A DNA stretch of 64,000 nt from an uncultured Rhodocyclaceae bacterium. GTDB taxonomy: Bacteria; Pseudomonadota; Gammaproteobacteria; Burkholderiales; Rhodocyclaceae. The translations under genes and the position numbers were made by a program. Positions 43,515-53,922 of this stretch are shown here, in pieces; positions within the stretch are counted from its first letter, which is position 1; each line of letters starts with the position of its first letter. The DNA is taken from positions 610,637 through 674,636 of the forward strand of contig CAJQTY010000003.1 of NCBI GenBank assembly GCA_907163075.1, written 5' to 3'. Under the pieces are notes generated by a model. It was given only the letters and a program-made list of their open reading frames with translations. It had not been told where the DNA came from and did no database searches.

Positions 43515-44606
43515 TCAGCCAGGACGACGCGCGCTCTCCCGTGACAGTGCGGCCTGGGTCGGCAACTTGTGCGATGCCTGAGCACTCTCCATCCAGCGCT
43601 TGATCCTGTTGGCATCGCCAACCCGCGTCAGCTTTCCTGCTGAGTCAAGCAACACGATGACCACCGGCTTGTCGGCAACGCGCGCCTGCATGACCAGGCA
43701 TTTGCCAGCTTCGTGAATATAGCCGGTTTTCGAAAGTCCGACATCCCAGCCCGAACTGCTGACCAGCGGATTGGTGTTGCGATAGGCCAGTTCGCGCCCA
43801 CCAATTTCCACAGTCGCCTCGGAGGTCGTCGAAAACTCCCGGATCAGCGGGTAACGGTGCGCTGCGGCGACCATCTTCGCCAGATCGCGGGCGGTAGATA
43901 CGTTGTTGCTGGTCAGCCCGGTCGGATCTTCGAAGTAGGTATCCCTCATGCCCAGCGCTTGAGCCTTGGCGTTCATTGCCGCCAAAAAGGCCGGCAGTCC
44001 GCCCGGATAATTGCGCGCTAACGCATGAGCCGCCCGGTTCTCGGACGACATCAGGGCGAGTAGCAGGGCAGACTCCCGCGTCATGACCGACCCCACGTGC
44101 AAACGCGAACGGCTACCGCGCAGGGTATCGACATCGTCATCCATGATGGTGATCGGCGCCTGCAGACTCGGCGAGCTGTCGAGCACGACCATCGCCGTCA
44201 TCAGTTTGGTTATGGAGGCAATCGGCGCGACGGCGCTGGCATTCTTCTGGTACAGAGGGTCACCACCGCCCTGATCAATGACAAGGGCCGAACCAGATTG
44301 CACGGCCAGGACGCGCGAGTCCTGCCACTGCATGGCACTGGCCGCCGCGACCACATGCACGGGCTTTTTATGAGCCGTACGAGCAGTATGAGCCGCATAA
44401 GCCTTGCGAGCCGTGCGCGCAGATTTTGCCTGCTTGGCAACCGGCACAGCCTTGCCTTTTGACGCCACAGCTTTAACCTTGTGCTTTTGTGAGCTGGACT
44501 TGACCTTGGCCTTGCTTTTTTCAACAGCTTGCGCGCTTTCGACCGGCGCAAGTCCAACGCCAAGCACCGCAATACACATCAAGGCTGTTTTCAGCTTGAT
44601 CAACAT
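43515..44606 (-). CDS. pbpG: D-alanyl-D-alanine endopeptidase (PBP7-type serine hydrolase)
   Basis: The start at 44606 (MLIKLKTALMCIAVLGVGLA) gives 363 residues with a signal peptide. A linker rich in Lys and Ala (about 28-85) precedes the serine peptidase domain. Active-site motifs are S131-x-x-K134 (SITK), S188-E-N (SSENRAAHALA) and KTG in GLSKTGYIHEAG. The enzyme cuts cross-links in peptidoglycan in the periplasm. The basic linker is longer than in E. coli PBP7 and may bind the wall or polyanions; that is inference. It stands alone between terminators. Confidence 0.88.
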   Translation of the reverse strand: MLIKLKTALMCIAVLGVGLAPVESAQAVEKSKAKVKSSSQKHKVKAVASKGKAVPVAKQAKSARTARKAYAAHTARTAHKKPVHVVAAASAMQWQDSRVLAVQSGSALVIDQGGGDPLYQKNASAVAPIASITKLMTAMVVLDSSPSLQAPITIMDDDVDTLRGSRSRLHVGSVMTRESALLLALMSSENRAAHALARNYPGGLPAFLAAMNAKAQALGMRDTYFEDPTGLTSNNVSTARDLAKMVAAAHRYPLIREFSTTSEATVEIGGRELAYRNTNPLVSSSGWDVGLSKTGYIHEAGKCLVMQARVADKPVVIVLLDSAGKLTRVGDANRIKRWMESAQASHKLPTQAALSRESARRPG

Positions 44607-44739
44607 CGGCTGACACTCCCGATAAACACTAACATCACACACTCACATCACGACAATACTATGAGTTTATCACGGACTCAACTAACGTCAATAAAAATAA
44701 CGGGATAGAGCAGATACCAGAGAAATGGCATAAGGAAAT

Positions 44740-45897
44740 TCAAATGTCCAGGAAGGCTATTACTTGCTCGCGCTGCGCCATCGCATCCTGGTAGCCGAGA
44801 TCGACGAGAGCATTGGTATACGCGCTCTCGAACAACAGATAGCTGGCCAGCGATCCGCCACGGCGATTCATCGCGCCAATTCCCCGCAGCAGGGCGCGCA
44901 CCGGCCAGGGCAGCGCTTTGACATGACGCGCTGCCAGCGCATCGATTTGCGCCGAGGGCCAAATGACTAGCGAGCGGATCGGGCGTAAGGGAATCTGGTT
45001 GCGTTGCTTTATCTCGTCCGGAATTGCCGCCAAGGTTTGGTTAATGCGCTGCATGCGCTCGACATCGACAGCCAGACTGTCCAGAAATATTGACGACAGC
45101 GCATGCCCAGCGATCTGCGCCAGTGTCGGATAGGCACTGGATCGCTGGCGCTCCGCCTTGTCGAACATCCGCCCGGCGCCGATGACCAGAATCTTTTCTG
45201 CACCGAGATGAATCGCTGGCGAAAGGGGGGCCAGTTGACGCATCGAGCCGTCGCCAAAATATTCACGATTCAGACGCACCGACGGGAAAATGAAAGGGAT
45301 TGCGCTGGACGCCATAAGGTGATCCATCCCGAGTTTGGCGCGGCAACCAAAGCGGTGAGTGCGTGTCCAGGATTCCACATCGGGACCGGCCTCGAAGAAG
45401 CTGACACTTTCCCCGCTGGTATATCCCGAAGCGGTAAGACTGACCGCATAGAGCGAACCCTTGGCGATCGATTGCCCGATGTTGTTAAAGTCGAGCTTTT
45501 GTCGGAGCAACTGCCGCAACGGCGTGTTGTCGAGCAGCGAGTACGGGGTTTTTTTCAAAAGCCACCCGAGGGTCATCGCCCCCAGCCAGCCAGCACCGGA
45601 TTTGAGGATGCCCAGCGGGTCGGCCCGATAAACCTGGCCGGCATGGAAATTCCGCCAAACGCCCGCCAGCGTGTCGACGGCCGAACCAAAGTGGTCGGCG
45701 TTACAGGCCAACGCCACCGCATTGAGCGCACCCGCCGAAGTACCGCAGAGAATCGAAAATGGACTCTGGCTTGCTTCGGGCAAGAGATCGCGTATGGCGA
45801 GCAAAACTCCAACCTGGTAGGCCGCGCGTGCCCCGCCGCCGGCGAGCACCAGCGCGGTCCTACCGTTGCTTTTCGATGATGAATTCGGCGTATTCAT
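44740..45897 (-). CDS. patatin-like phospholipase
   Basis: The 385-residue protein has the patatin oxyanion loop GGGARAAYQVGVL near residue 20, the nucleophile motif GTSAGALNA near 52 and the catalytic Asp in YFGDGSMRQLAP near 215, so the Ser-Asp dyad is intact. Patatins hydrolyse acyl lipids. No signal peptide is present, so it is probably cytoplasmic or membrane-peripheral. The C-terminal third (about 250-385) with a hydrophobic LLFESAYTNALVDLG tail is specific to a bacterial subgroup of unknown role. Confidence 0.85.
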   Translation of the reverse strand: MNTPNSSSKSNGRTALVLAGGGARAAYQVGVLLAIRDLLPEASQSPFSILCGTSAGALNAVALACNADHFGSAVDTLAGVWRNFHAGQVYRADPLGILKSGAGWLGAMTLGWLLKKTPYSLLDNTPLRQLLRQKLDFNNIGQSIAKGSLYAVSLTASGYTSGESVSFFEAGPDVESWTRTHRFGCRAKLGMDHLMASSAIPFIFPSVRLNREYFGDGSMRQLAPLSPAIHLGAEKILVIGAGRMFDKAERQRSSAYPTLAQIAGHALSSIFLDSLAVDVERMQRINQTLAAIPDEIKQRNQIPLRPIRSLVIWPSAQIDALAARHVKALPWPVRALLRGIGAMNRRGGSLASYLLFESAYTNALVDLGYQDAMAQREQVIAFLDI

Positions 45898-46253
45898 GGC
45901 TCAATCACAATATCCGGACCCGGTTTGCAGGGCAAGAGCACCCCTCGCACACAGAATAGACCCGTTTCAATAAGCCGGCAAAAATACTGGTGAAACTCGC
46001 GCGAAAGTATCCACGGGACAGCGTGATCGGATTAAGCTATAGTATGATTTCGCGTGCATAAAACTTCTGATACCAACGTCGAGAATGACTTCATCATCAC
46101 CGCCCGTACTGCGCGATCTTTCATTCAATATCTGCCTCAGCCGTGCCCCGCAAGGAGCTTGCTTGCGCTTGCCAATGCCCAGGGTATATTACGTCAGTGC
46201 ACCGCATCTGGGCTCACTCGTTTTTTCCACTGTCCTTTAGAGAGTATATAGCC
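45898..46253. promoter_or_regulatory. long pckG leader/promoter region
   Basis: The 356-base gap upstream of pckG has no convincing gene. It is less GC-rich than average and holds -10-like hexamers at CTATAGTATGAT (about 46036-46047) and GGTATATTACG (about 46181-46191). The second has TTGCGC 16 bases upstream. An open frame of 65 codons at 46054-46251 has no family features and is not called. Confidence 0.4.
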
Positions 46254-48089
46254 ATGACTCAAAGCATATCCATAAACGCCCCTGATTACGTCAAGCATGA
46301 AGGTCTGAAGAAGTGGGTCGCTGAAATCGCCGCGCTGACGACACCGGATCGCGTCGTCTGGGCCGACGGATCAAAGGAAGAATATGACCGTCTGTGCGAA
46401 GAACTCGTCGCGGCCGGGACCTTCATCAAGCTAAAGAAACGCAAGAATTCCTTCCTCGCCTTTTCCGATCCATCCGATGTCGCGCGCGTCGAAGACCGTA
46501 CCTACATCTGCTCGGAAAAGAAGGAAAACGCCGGCCCGACCAACAACTGGGAAGAACCGGCCAAGATGCGCGAAATCCTCGGCGGCCTGTTCAAGGGCTG
46601 CATGAAGGGCCGCACCATGTACGTCATTCCGTTCTCGATGGGGCCGATTGGCTCGCCGATCGCCCAGATCGGCGTCGAGATCACCGACTCGGCCTACGTG
46701 GTGACCAACATGCGCATCATGACGCGCATGGGCAAGGACGTATTCCCGGTACTCGGTACCGACGGCATCTACGTACCCTGCGTACACTCCATCGGCGCAC
46801 CTAAGGAGCCTGGCCAGAAAGATCCGAAGTGGCCGTGCAACCCAACCACGAAGTACATCGTTCACTACCCCGAAACCCGCGAGATCTGGTCCTACGGTTC
46901 CGGCTACGGCGGCAACGCGCTGCTCGGCAAGAAGTGCCTGGCCCTGCGTATCGCCTCCAACATGGCGCGCGACGACGGCTGGATGGCCGAACACATGCTG
47001 ATTCTCGGCGTCGAGTCGCCGGCCGGTGACAAGCACTATGTCGCCGCCGCCTTCCCGTCGGCCTGCGGCAAGACCAACTTCGCCATGCTGGTGCCGCCGC
47101 AAGGCCTGAACGGCTGGAAGATCACCACCATCGGCGACGACATCGCCTGGATCAAGCCGCGCAAGGACAAGGACGGAACCACCCGCTTCTACGCGATCAA
47201 TCCGGAAGCCGGCTTCTTTGGCGTGGCTCCGGGCACTAACGACAAGACCAACTTCAATGCCATGGCTTCGCTTGCCGAAAACACCATCTTCACCAATGTC
47301 GCGCTGACCGACGATGGCGATGTGTGGTGGGAAGGCATGGGGCCGGCGCCGGCACATGCCATCGATTGGCAAGGTAATGACTGGACGCCTGAGATTGCCA
47401 AGGAAAAAGGCACGAAGGCCGCACACCCGAACTCGCGTTTCACCGCCCCCGCCTCGCAGTGTCCGTGTATCGACGAGGCCTGGGAGAGCACCGAAGGCGT
47501 GCCGATCTCGGCTTTCCTGTTCGGTGGCCGTCGCGCCTCGACCGTGCCGCTGGTTTGCCAGACTCTCGACTGGGATCACGGCGTCTACGCGGCCGCCACG
47601 CTCGGTTCAGAAACGACCGCTGCCGCTTTTGGCCAACAGGGCGTCGTTCGTCGCGATCCGTTTGCCATGCTGCCGTTCTGCGGCTACAACATGGCCGACT
47701 ACTACGGCCACTGGCTGAAGATGGGCAAGGCCGTCGATAAGGCCCCGCTGATTTTCATGGTCAACTGGTTCCGCATGAATGAAAAGGGCGAGTTTGCCTG
47801 GCCCGGCTTCGGCGACAATGCACGCGTCCTCAAGTGGATCATCGAGCGTTGCGAAGGCAAGGTGGCGGCCAAGGAAACGACGCTTGGCTGGATGCCCAAC
47901 TACGAGGACATCGACTGGGCCGGCGCGAACTTTTCCAAGGAGGAGTTCGCCGGCGTGACCAGCCTCGACAAGGCAGCTTGGCTAAGCGAGCTCGAAGGTG
48001 TCAAGGAATGGTTCGCCAAGATGGGCGACAAACTGCCGGCCAAGCTTGCAGACATCCGCACCAAGCTGGAAAAGAACTTCCAGGCCTGA
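46254..48089 (+). CDS. pckG: phosphoenolpyruvate carboxykinase (GTP)
   Basis: The start at 46254 ([20 protein letters not shown]) gives 611 residues, the normal length for GTP-type enzymes. The P-loop with the reactive Cys is in [18 protein letters not shown] near residue 265, the metal-site segment is [12 protein letters not shown], and GTP-binding [12 protein letters not shown] lies near 425. It converts oxaloacetate to phosphoenolpyruvate and CO2 for gluconeogenesis. The extended frame to 46143 has no family support. Together with isocitrate lyase at 60.5 kb it supports growth on C2 or organic acids. Confidence 0.96.
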   Translation: MTQSISINAPDYVKHEGLKKWVAEIAALTTPDRVVWADGSKEEYDRLCEELVAAGTFIKLKKRKNSFLAFSDPSDVARVEDRTYICSEKKENAGPTNNWEEPAKMREILGGLFKGCMKGRTMYVIPFSMGPIGSPIAQIGVEITDSAYVVTNMRIMTRMGKDVFPVLGTDGIYVPCVHSIGAPKEPGQKDPKWPCNPTTKYIVHYPETREIWSYGSGYGGNALLGKKCLALRIASNMARDDGWMAEHMLILGVESPAGDKHYVAAAFPSACGKTNFAMLVPPQGLNGWKITTIGDDIAWIKPRKDKDGTTRFYAINPEAGFFGVAPGTNDKTNFNAMASLAENTIFTNVALTDDGDVWWEGMGPAPAHAIDWQGNDWTPEIAKEKGTKAAHPNSRFTAPASQCPCIDEAWESTEGVPISAFLFGGRRASTVPLVCQTLDWDHGVYAAATLGSETTAAAFGQQGVVRRDPFAMLPFCGYNMADYYGHWLKMGKAVDKAPLIFMVNWFRMNEKGEFAWPGFGDNARVLKWIIERCEGKVAAKETTLGWMPNYEDIDWAGANFSKEEFAGVTSLDKAAWLSELEGVKEWFAKMGDKLPAKLADIRTKLEKNFQA

Positions 48090-48106
48090 GCGCTCGCCGT
48101 CCCAGC

Positions 48107-48135
48107 AAAAGACCGCCTGCGGGCGGTCTTTTTTT
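48107..48135 (+). terminator. terminator after pckG
   Basis: GACCGCC-TGCG-GGCGGTC, flanked by A4 and T7, lies 18 bases after the stop. Confidence 0.9.
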
Positions 48136-48148
48136 CGGCATCGTGGGC

Positions 48149-48445
48149 ATGGCCCCGACTTTGACCCCTGCTAAGCAGTTCTTCCGCGCCATGGACGTTC
48201 CGGAAGCGAACGCTGACGCCATTGAGCAGGGCCTTCTCTACCAGGGGGCCGACTGGCTCAAGCTGATTCGTGGCGCAACATCCGGGACGATCGGAAACGC
48301 GTACCGATTGCGCAACCGTCCCCCCAACGGTCGCCTCTGCCAGATCGCCGAGCCATCGACGGGTGCCACTTCCAGACGGGCGTGTTACTTGGCGGCGTCA
48401 AAGTCAGGTCAAAAAACGGGCGAAAAAAAAACCTCGTCCGGCTGA
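48149..48445 (+). CDS. doubtful 98-residue ORF
   Basis: This frame (MAPTLTPAKQFFRAMDVPEA...) fills the gap between the pckG terminator and the rpmG terminator. The first half looks protein-like and acidic; the second half is basic and low in complexity. No ribosome site is seen, and the frame is already open upstream of the ATG through the pckG terminator. I recognise no family. It may be a fragment of a lost gene or chance coding. Confidence 0.22.
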   Translation: MAPTLTPAKQFFRAMDVPEANADAIEQGLLYQGADWLKLIRGATSGTIGNAYRLRNRPPNGRLCQIAEPSTGATSRRACYLAASKSGQKTGEKKTSSG

Positions 48446-48452
48446 CGAGGTT
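48422..48452 (-). terminator. terminator after rpmG
   Basis: On the minus strand, AACCTCGTC and GACGAGGTT form a 9-bp stem followed by eight T. It lies 35 bases past the rpmG stop. Confidence 0.88.
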
Positions 48453-48486
48453 CTTCTGGAAAAACTCGGCGCAACTTCCCGGCGAA

Positions 48487-48642
48487 TTACTTCAGCTTGG
48501 TTTCCTTGTAAGCGACATGCTTGCGCACTTTGGGGTCGTATTTCTTGATCTCCATTTTCCCCGGCATGGTTTTCTTGTTCTTCGTGGTGGTGTAGAAATG
48601 GCCGGTACCCGCGGTCGATTCCAGTTTGATCTTTTCACGCAT
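48487..48642 (-). CDS. rpmG: 50S ribosomal protein L33
   Basis: The 51-residue protein [20 protein letters not shown]...[18 protein letters not shown] matches L33 over its full length. It lacks the CxxC zinc pairs, so it is the zinc-independent form. It lies 15 bases below rpmB in the conserved rpmB-rpmG pair. Confidence 0.97.
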   Translation of the reverse strand: MREKIKLESTAGTGHFYTTTKNKKTMPGKMEIKKYDPKVRKHVAYKETKLK

Positions 48643-48657
48643 GGCTGAATCCCCTTG

Positions 48658-48891
48658 TCAGATCTCGCCGCGAGCGCGCAAATCCGCGAGCACGACGTCA
48701 ATACCGTTCTTGTCGATGGTGCGCAGACCGGCCGTGGATACGCGCAGACGCACCCAGTGGTTTTCGCTCTCAACCCAGAAACGGCGGTACTGCAGGTTCG
48801 GGAGGAAGCGGCGCTTCGTACGATTGTTGGCATGGGAAACATTGTTCCCGACCATCGGGCCTTTACCCGTTACTTGGCAGACACGCGCCAT
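48658..48891 (-). CDS. rpmB: 50S ribosomal protein L28
   Basis: The 77-residue protein begins [20 protein letters not shown] and has the family pattern [20 protein letters not shown]. It is the first gene of the rpmB-rpmG operon, which lies 87 bases downstream of radC on the same strand. Confidence 0.97.
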   Translation of the reverse strand: MARVCQVTGKGPMVGNNVSHANNRTKRRFLPNLQYRRFWVESENHWVRLRVSTAGLRTIDKNGIDVVLADLRARGEI

Positions 48892-48978
48892 GATTGTTGC
48901 TCCAGTTGATCTTGGGAAGAAAGCCGGCGATTTTAGCCTAAACAGCCCGGATAACTCAAGTTATTTCTGATAACGCAC

Positions 48979-49656
48979 TTACAGCAAGCCGCGCTCCGCA
49001 AACGACAATGGGCTAGACTGCCCGGCAACTATAAAATGGTCGAGCACGCGTACATCAACCAAGGCCAGGGCACGCTTGAGTTCCCGGGTTAGCAACTCGT
49101 CGGCGGACGACGGCTCGGAAACTCCGGAAGGGTGGTTGTGCGCCAGAACCACGGCCGCCGCGTTATGCCACAACGCCTTCTTGACAACTTCGCGCGGATA
49201 GACGCTGGTTTGAGTCAGTGTGCCGCGAAACAGCTCCTCGGACGCGATCAAGCGGTTTTGCGCATCCAGCCAGAGGGCAAAAAACACTTCGTGCGCCAGT
49301 CCGGACAGATGCAAGCGAAGAAAGTCGCGCACCGCGCCCGGCGACGCGAAGGCGTTGCCCTGCTTCATCTCCTCGGCCAGGGCACGGCGCGACATCTCCA
49401 GGACGGCCTGCAACTGGGCAAATTTTGCCGGCCCCATGCCGGGGATGGCCGAAAACTCGTCCTGGCTCGCCACAAACAGCCGATTCAGGCTGCCAAAACG
49501 CCGGATCAGGTCGCGCGCCAGATCGACCGCGCTCTTGCCCTTGATGCCAACGCGCAGAAAAATCGCCAGCAGCTCGGCGTCGGAAAGAGCGGCGGCCCCC
49601 TGTGCCAGCAGGCGCTCGCGCGGACGTTCGTCCTCCGGCCAGTCGGTAATTGCCAT
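48979..49656 (-). CDS. radC: RadC-family JAB-domain protein
   Basis: The 225-residue protein has helix-hairpin-helix DNA-binding residues near 60-80 ([20 protein letters not shown]) and a JAMM metal site in [19 protein letters not shown] near residue 172. The old DNA-repair assignment of RadC is not well supported; its biochemical role is unsettled. It is divergent from coaBC with 60 bases between starts, a conserved arrangement in proteobacteria. Confidence 0.92.
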   Translation of the reverse strand: MAITDWPEDERPRERLLAQGAAALSDAELLAIFLRVGIKGKSAVDLARDLIRRFGSLNRLFVASQDEFSAIPGMGPAKFAQLQAVLEMSRRALAEEMKQGNAFASPGAVRDFLRLHLSGLAHEVFFALWLDAQNRLIASEELFRGTLTQTSVYPREVVKKALWHNAAAVVLAHNHPSGVSEPSSADELLTRELKRALALVDVRVLDHFIVAGQSSPLSFAERGLL

Positions 49657-49716
49657 GATCTAATCTCGGTTAAAATGCCTACTCGGCATTCTAACCAAAG
49701 CGCTTGGATCATCCGC

Positions 49717-50907
49717 ATGGAATTATCGGGAAAACATATTACTCTTGGCGTAACTGGCGGTATTGCGGCTTACAAGGCCGCCGAACTGGTGCGCCTGCTG
49801 ATCAAGCAGGAGGCCACGGTGCAGGTGGCGATGACCGATGCAGCAACGCACTTCATCACGCCGGTCACCTTCCAGGCGCTGTCTGGCAATCCTGTCTTCA
49901 CCGACCAATGGGATGCGCGGGTGGCCAACAACATGGCGCACATCGACCTTTCGCGCAAGGCCGACGTGCTGCTGGTCGCTCCGGCCTCGGCCGACTTCCT
50001 CGCCAAGCTGGCCAACGGCCTGGCCGACGATCTGCTGAGCACGCTCGCACTGGCGCGCGATTGCCCGCTGCTGGTCGCTCCGGCAATGAATCTGCAGATG
50101 TGGGAAAAACCGGCAACGCAGCGCAATATTGCCCGCCTGCACGACGACAGTATCGCCATTCTCGGCCCCGCCAGCGGCGATCAGGCATGCGGCGAAAATG
50201 GCCTGGGCCGCATGATCGAAGCGGAAGAAATCGTCGCCGAAGTTATTGCGCACTTCCAGCCGAAATTGCTACGCGGCAAAAAGGTTCTGCTGACCGCCGG
50301 TCCCACCTTCGAAGCCATCGACCCGGTGCGCGGCATCACCAACCTGTCGAGCGGCAAGATGGGCTTTGCCGTGGCCCGTGCGGCACAGGAAGCCGGCGCT
50401 CAGGTCACGCTCGTCTGCGGACCGGTCTGCCAGCCGACGCCGCGCGGTGTCAAGCGCATCGACGTGACCAGTGCGCTTGAAATGCACGCCGCCGTGCTGC
50501 AGTGTGCCGCGACGCAGGACGTATTCATCGGCGTTGCGGCCGTGGCCGATTACCGCCCAAAAAACGCTGCCGAGCACAAGATCAAGAAGGACGGCAGTGC
50601 CATAGCGCCGATCGAGCTTGTCCTGAATCCGGATATCCTGGCCGACGTCGCCGCCCTGCCCACGCCGCCGTTTTGCGTCGGTTTCGCGGCTGAAAGCCGG
50701 AATCTGGAGGAATACGCCCAGAACAAGCGTGCCGCGAAGAACATTCCGCTGATCGTCGGCAACCTGATTCAGCACGGTTTTGGCGGCGACGACAACACCC
50801 TGATCCTGTTCGACAACGACGGCCGGCTAGCGCTGGCCCCGGCACCAAAACTCGAACTGGCGCGCCAACTGGTGGCACGCATCGCCCACTTGTTGGAGAA
50901 CCGCTAA
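49717..50907 (+). CDS. coaBC: bifunctional phosphopantothenoylcysteine decarboxylase/synthase
   Basis: The start at 49717 ([20 protein letters not shown]) gives 396 residues. The N-terminal flavoprotein CoaC half (1-185) has the catalytic His in [15 protein letters not shown] and the substrate clamp near [13 protein letters not shown]. The C-terminal CoaB half (190-396) has [20 protein letters not shown]. Together they ligate cysteine to phosphopantothenate and decarboxylate the product in coenzyme A synthesis. The stop overlaps the dut start by one base. Confidence 0.96.
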   Translation: MELSGKHITLGVTGGIAAYKAAELVRLLIKQEATVQVAMTDAATHFITPVTFQALSGNPVFTDQWDARVANNMAHIDLSRKADVLLVAPASADFLAKLANGLADDLLSTLALARDCPLLVAPAMNLQMWEKPATQRNIARLHDDSIAILGPASGDQACGENGLGRMIEAEEIVAEVIAHFQPKLLRGKKVLLTAGPTFEAIDPVRGITNLSSGKMGFAVARAAQEAGAQVTLVCGPVCQPTPRGVKRIDVTSALEMHAAVLQCAATQDVFIGVAAVADYRPKNAAEHKIKKDGSAIAPIELVLNPDILADVAALPTPPFCVGFAAESRNLEEYAQNKRAAKNIPLIVGNLIQHGFGGDDNTLILFDNDGRLALAPAPKLELARQLVARIAHLLENR

Positions 50908-51356
50908 TGCACCGTATCGACGTCCGCATCCTCGACCCGCGCCTGAAGGACAGCCCGCCGCACTACGCCACGCCCGGCTCGGCCGGCCTCGACCTGCGCG
51001 CCTGCGTTGAAGCACCGGTCATGATTCATCCCGGCGACACCATGCTGATTCCCACCGGCATCGCCATTCATCTGGCCGACGCCGGCCTCGCGGCGATGAT
51101 CCTGCCGCGCTCCGGCCTCGGTCACAAACACGGCATCGTCCTCGGCAATCTCGTTGGACTGATCGACTCCGACTATCAGGGCGAGATCATGGTATCGACC
51201 TGGAATCGCGGTCACGAGAGCTACACCATCAACCCGCTCGATCGCTTGGCGCAACTCGTCGTCGTGCCGGTGATGCAGGTCGGATTCAACGTCGTTGACG
51301 AGTTTGACACGAGCACCCGCGGTGACGGCGGATTCGGCAGCACCGGCAAGGCGTAA
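50907..51356 (+). CDS. dut: dUTP diphosphatase
   Basis: The 149-residue trimeric dUTPase shows its conserved motifs: [15 protein letters not shown] (motif 1), [15 protein letters not shown] (2), [11 protein letters not shown] (3), [11 protein letters not shown] (4) and the C-terminal [11 protein letters not shown] (5), which closes over the nucleotide. It removes dUTP and supplies dUMP for thymidylate synthesis. The coaBC-dut pair is a classic proteobacterial arrangement. Confidence 0.97.
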   Translation: MHRIDVRILDPRLKDSPPHYATPGSAGLDLRACVEAPVMIHPGDTMLIPTGIAIHLADAGLAAMILPRSGLGHKHGIVLGNLVGLIDSDYQGEIMVSTWNRGHESYTINPLDRLAQLVVVPVMQVGFNVVDEFDTSTRGDGGFGSTGKA

Positions 51357-51441
51357 GCGGAAAGCAGGGCAATTTCGAGACCATTTCAAGACCATTTCGA
51401 CCGCCCGGCCTTCTATCGACAGCGCCCCAAAAGGAAGCCGT

Positions 51442-51855
51442 ATGACGCACCAGCAGACCATTGAGCTATCGACCCGCGGCCGAGGCACGACCGAAATCAC
51501 TGCCGAGGTGGCTCAGATCGTCGGCGCGGCCCGCATCGAAAGCGGCCTGGTTAACGTCTTCGTTCTGCACACGAGTTGCTCGGTGGTTCTTACCGAGAAT
51601 GCCGATCCATCGGTGCGCCAGGATCTTGAAACGCTGGCGCGGCGCTGGGTGCCCGACGGCGACGCCGACTACCGGCATAGCGACGAAGGTGACGACGACA
51701 TGGCGGCGCACGGCCGCAATATTCTGGCCGGCAGTTCGATCACCGTGCCGGTAAGCAAGGGCAAGCTGCTGCTCGGAACCTGGCAAGGAATCTATCTGTG
51801 GGAGCATCGCACGCACGCCCATCGGCGAAAAATCGTCGTTAGCGTCCTCGGCTGA
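51442..51855 (+). CDS. yjbQ: YjbQ-family protein
   Basis: The start at 51442 with AAGGAAG upstream gives 137 residues; the longer frame is not family-like. Signatures are VFVLHTSCSVVLTENADPSV near residue 38 and GKLLLGTWQGIYLWEHRTHA near 108. YjbQ (UPF0047) proteins form trimers with a metal-like site, and some show weak thiamine phosphate synthase activity; the real role is unknown. It lies 85 bases after dut and may be read with it. Confidence 0.9.
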   Translation: MTHQQTIELSTRGRGTTEITAEVAQIVGAARIESGLVNVFVLHTSCSVVLTENADPSVRQDLETLARRWVPDGDADYRHSDEGDDDMAAHGRNILAGSSITVPVSKGKLLLGTWQGIYLWEHRTHAHRRKIVVSVLG

Positions 51856-51881
51856 CGGTAACGCGACGGCGTGGCGGATTC

Positions 51882-53666
51882 TCAAGCGCGCAGACTCACC
51901 CGAATCAGCCCGCGCAGGGCGTTCGCCACGAAGATCGCCGACGCACCCAGCAGATCGTCCCGGCTCAGCACACACTCGGCGGCGCGCCCCGACATCAGCA
52001 GTTGCCGGCGCATCACCCCCGGCAACAAGCCACAGGCCAGCGGCGGCGTCAGTAACACGCCGTCGCGCTCGATGAAGACATTGCTGCGCGCGCCCTCGCA
52101 AACCTCGCCGCGCGTGTTGAGGAAGATTGCGTCAAAGACGCCGGGGTCGTCGACCAGGGCCGCCAGCGCACGATCATAACGCTGGCGTGCAGTCGTTTTG
52201 TGGCGCAGCAGATAGTCGTCGGCATCGAGCCGTTCCTCGGCCAGAACCACCTCCCATCGCCGCCCGTCATCCGCCATGGCGCCCCGGTCGATGTGGAAAG
52301 CGCCGTCATGCCCGAGGCCGAGGCGAACACGGTGAATGCCGGTTTGCTGCGCCGACGACTGCGCCGCCAAAGCGTCCGAAATCGCCGGAATATCGCAGGC
52401 AAAGCCAAGCGCGCGCGCCGACGATTCGAGCCGTTCCAGGTGCAGGGCCAGCAGCGGGTACCTGCCGCACTCCAGGCGTAGCGTTTCAATCAGCTCGAAG
52501 CCGGGATCGAAGCCGGTGAGGAATCGGGATTTCAGGAGGCACTCGGCGTACTCGCGGCCCGGATCGGAATCGATGACGATACCGCTGCCGACGCCAAGTT
52601 TCGCCTGCCCATCGGCTGCAAGCTCGAGCGTCCGGATGGCGACGTTAAAGAGACAGTCGCCGCCCGGCGCCAGCCAGCCCAGCGCGCCGGTATAAAGACC
52701 GCGCTCGGCATCTTCCAGTTCAGCGATACGCTGCATGGCACGAATTTTCGGCGCGCCAGTGATCGATCCGCACGGAAACAACGCCCGAAACAGATCGAAC
52801 AAACGCGCCCCGGGCAGATCGGCGGCGACGGTCGATACCGCCTGCCACAGCGTCGGATAGGCTTCGGCGGCGCACAGCGACTCGACCCTGACCGCGCCGG
52901 GCGCCGCCAGGCGTCCCAGATCGTTGCGCAACAGGTCAACGATCATGATGTTCTCGGCACGCTCTTTCTCCGACGCCAGAAGCGCCCGGCGCTGCGCCGC
53001 GTCATCCTCCGCGCTGACGCCGCGCGGCGCCGTACCCTTCATCGGGCGCGTCACGACACGCGTGCCGGTCCGCGCGAAAAAGAGTTCGGGAGAATGGGAA
53101 AGTAGTATTTCCTCGGGGGTCGCGACAAAAGCGCCGTAACGCACTGGCTGGCGTTCGCGCAGACGCGCATAAAGCGCCAGCGGATGTCCGTAAATCCTGA
53201 AATCGAGCGGGAAAGTGAGATTGATCTGGTAACAATCGCCGTCGGCAACCCAGCGCCGGATCTGTTCGACCTTGGACGCATGGTCTGCGGCGCTGAGCCT
53301 GGCCGTGAGTTCGGCGACGCCGGCAATCCGATCGTGCTCGGGAAGCACCGACAAACGTTGCTCGAGAAAGCGCTTGATGCCTTCTGCATCAAGCCATCGG
53401 GCCTGACCGAATACCCAGGCACGCAGGCTTGGGCGGCCAAAGCCGGAATGCTCGAGGACGGGTTCGAAGCAGGCGCCAAGGGCGAAATTTGCGGCCAGGG
53501 CGACCCATTCGCCGCTCGCCGAAGCGTCCTCGATCGCCTCGAACGCCAATGCCGGATCGTTGCTTTCGGTGAAATGGATGGATCGTCGATAATCCGAAAA
53601 CAGGAGGCCGCAGGCATCGTCGCCGTCAAACAGGACGAAGCTGTCCGCGGCTGAAAAGCGACTCAC
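51882..53666 (-). CDS. pabB: fused aminodeoxychorismate synthase component I / 4-amino-4-deoxychorismate lyase
   Basis: The 594-residue protein joins a PabB domain (about 1-375) to a PabC-type PLP lyase domain (about 380-594). PabB has the catalytic Lys motif in RPMKGTAPRG near residue 208 (PMKGT instead of the common PIKGT), then ALFPCGSITGAPKIRAMQRI and LYTGALGW. PabC has the PLP Lys in RHKTTARQRYDRAL near 491 and FLNTRGEVCEGARSNVFIE. The two activities make 4-aminobenzoate for folate from chorismate; the glutamine amidotransferase PabA is not in the window. The GTG start overlaps the tusA stop. Confidence 0.92.
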   Translation of the reverse strand: MSRFSAADSFVLFDGDDACGLLFSDYRRSIHFTESNDPALAFEAIEDASASGEWVALAANFALGACFEPVLEHSGFGRPSLRAWVFGQARWLDAEGIKRFLEQRLSVLPEHDRIAGVAELTARLSAADHASKVEQIRRWVADGDCYQINLTFPLDFRIYGHPLALYARLRERQPVRYGAFVATPEEILLSHSPELFFARTGTRVVTRPMKGTAPRGVSAEDDAAQRRALLASEKERAENIMIVDLLRNDLGRLAAPGAVRVESLCAAEAYPTLWQAVSTVAADLPGARLFDLFRALFPCGSITGAPKIRAMQRIAELEDAERGLYTGALGWLAPGGDCLFNVAIRTLELAADGQAKLGVGSGIVIDSDPGREYAECLLKSRFLTGFDPGFELIETLRLECGRYPLLALHLERLESSARALGFACDIPAISDALAAQSSAQQTGIHRVRLGLGHDGAFHIDRGAMADDGRRWEVVLAEERLDADDYLLRHKTTARQRYDRALAALVDDPGVFDAIFLNTRGEVCEGARSNVFIERDGVLLTPPLACGLLPGVMRRQLLMSGRAAECVLSRDDLLGASAIFVANALRGLIRVSLRA

Positions 53667-53890
53667 TTGCGCTTGAAAAAGAACTCGAAAACCTGCTCGG
53701 TCTCGGCATTCGCCAGCAACTGGTTGCCCGTCTGCCGGGCAAAAGCCTGGAAATCCTTGACCGCGCCGGGGTCTGTCGCCAGCACGCGCAACACCTGCCC
53801 GGAGGACATTTCAGAAAGCGCTTTCTTGGTGCGCAGGATCGGAAGCGGACAGTTCAGTCCCTTGACGTCAAGTTCTCGATCAAACTGCAT
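53663..53890 (-). CDS. tusA: TusA-family sulfur carrier protein
   Basis: A start at 53890 (MQFDRELDVKGLNCPLPILR) gives 75 residues; a slightly earlier Met at 53902 is possible. The persulfide Cys lies in the diagnostic NCPLPILRTKKAL motif. TusA-type proteins hand sulfur to tRNA thiolation, molybdenum cofactor or sulfur oxidation pathways. The last bases overlap the GTG start of the pabB-pabC gene, so the two may be co-translated. It is a possible persulfide partner for the sulfide oxidation operon, but it lies 14 kb away. Confidence 0.9.
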   Translation of the reverse strand: MQFDRELDVKGLNCPLPILRTKKALSEMSSGQVLRVLATDPGAVKDFQAFARQTGNQLLANAETEQVFEFFFKRK

Positions 53891-53922
53891 GCTCGATTCC
53901 ACCGCGAAAATAAAGGCGTATT

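Noticed and set aside
46054..46251. A 65-codon frame in the pckG leader
   Set aside because: No ribosome site, no family resemblance, and it ends within the promoter-proximal leader. Chance is more likely.
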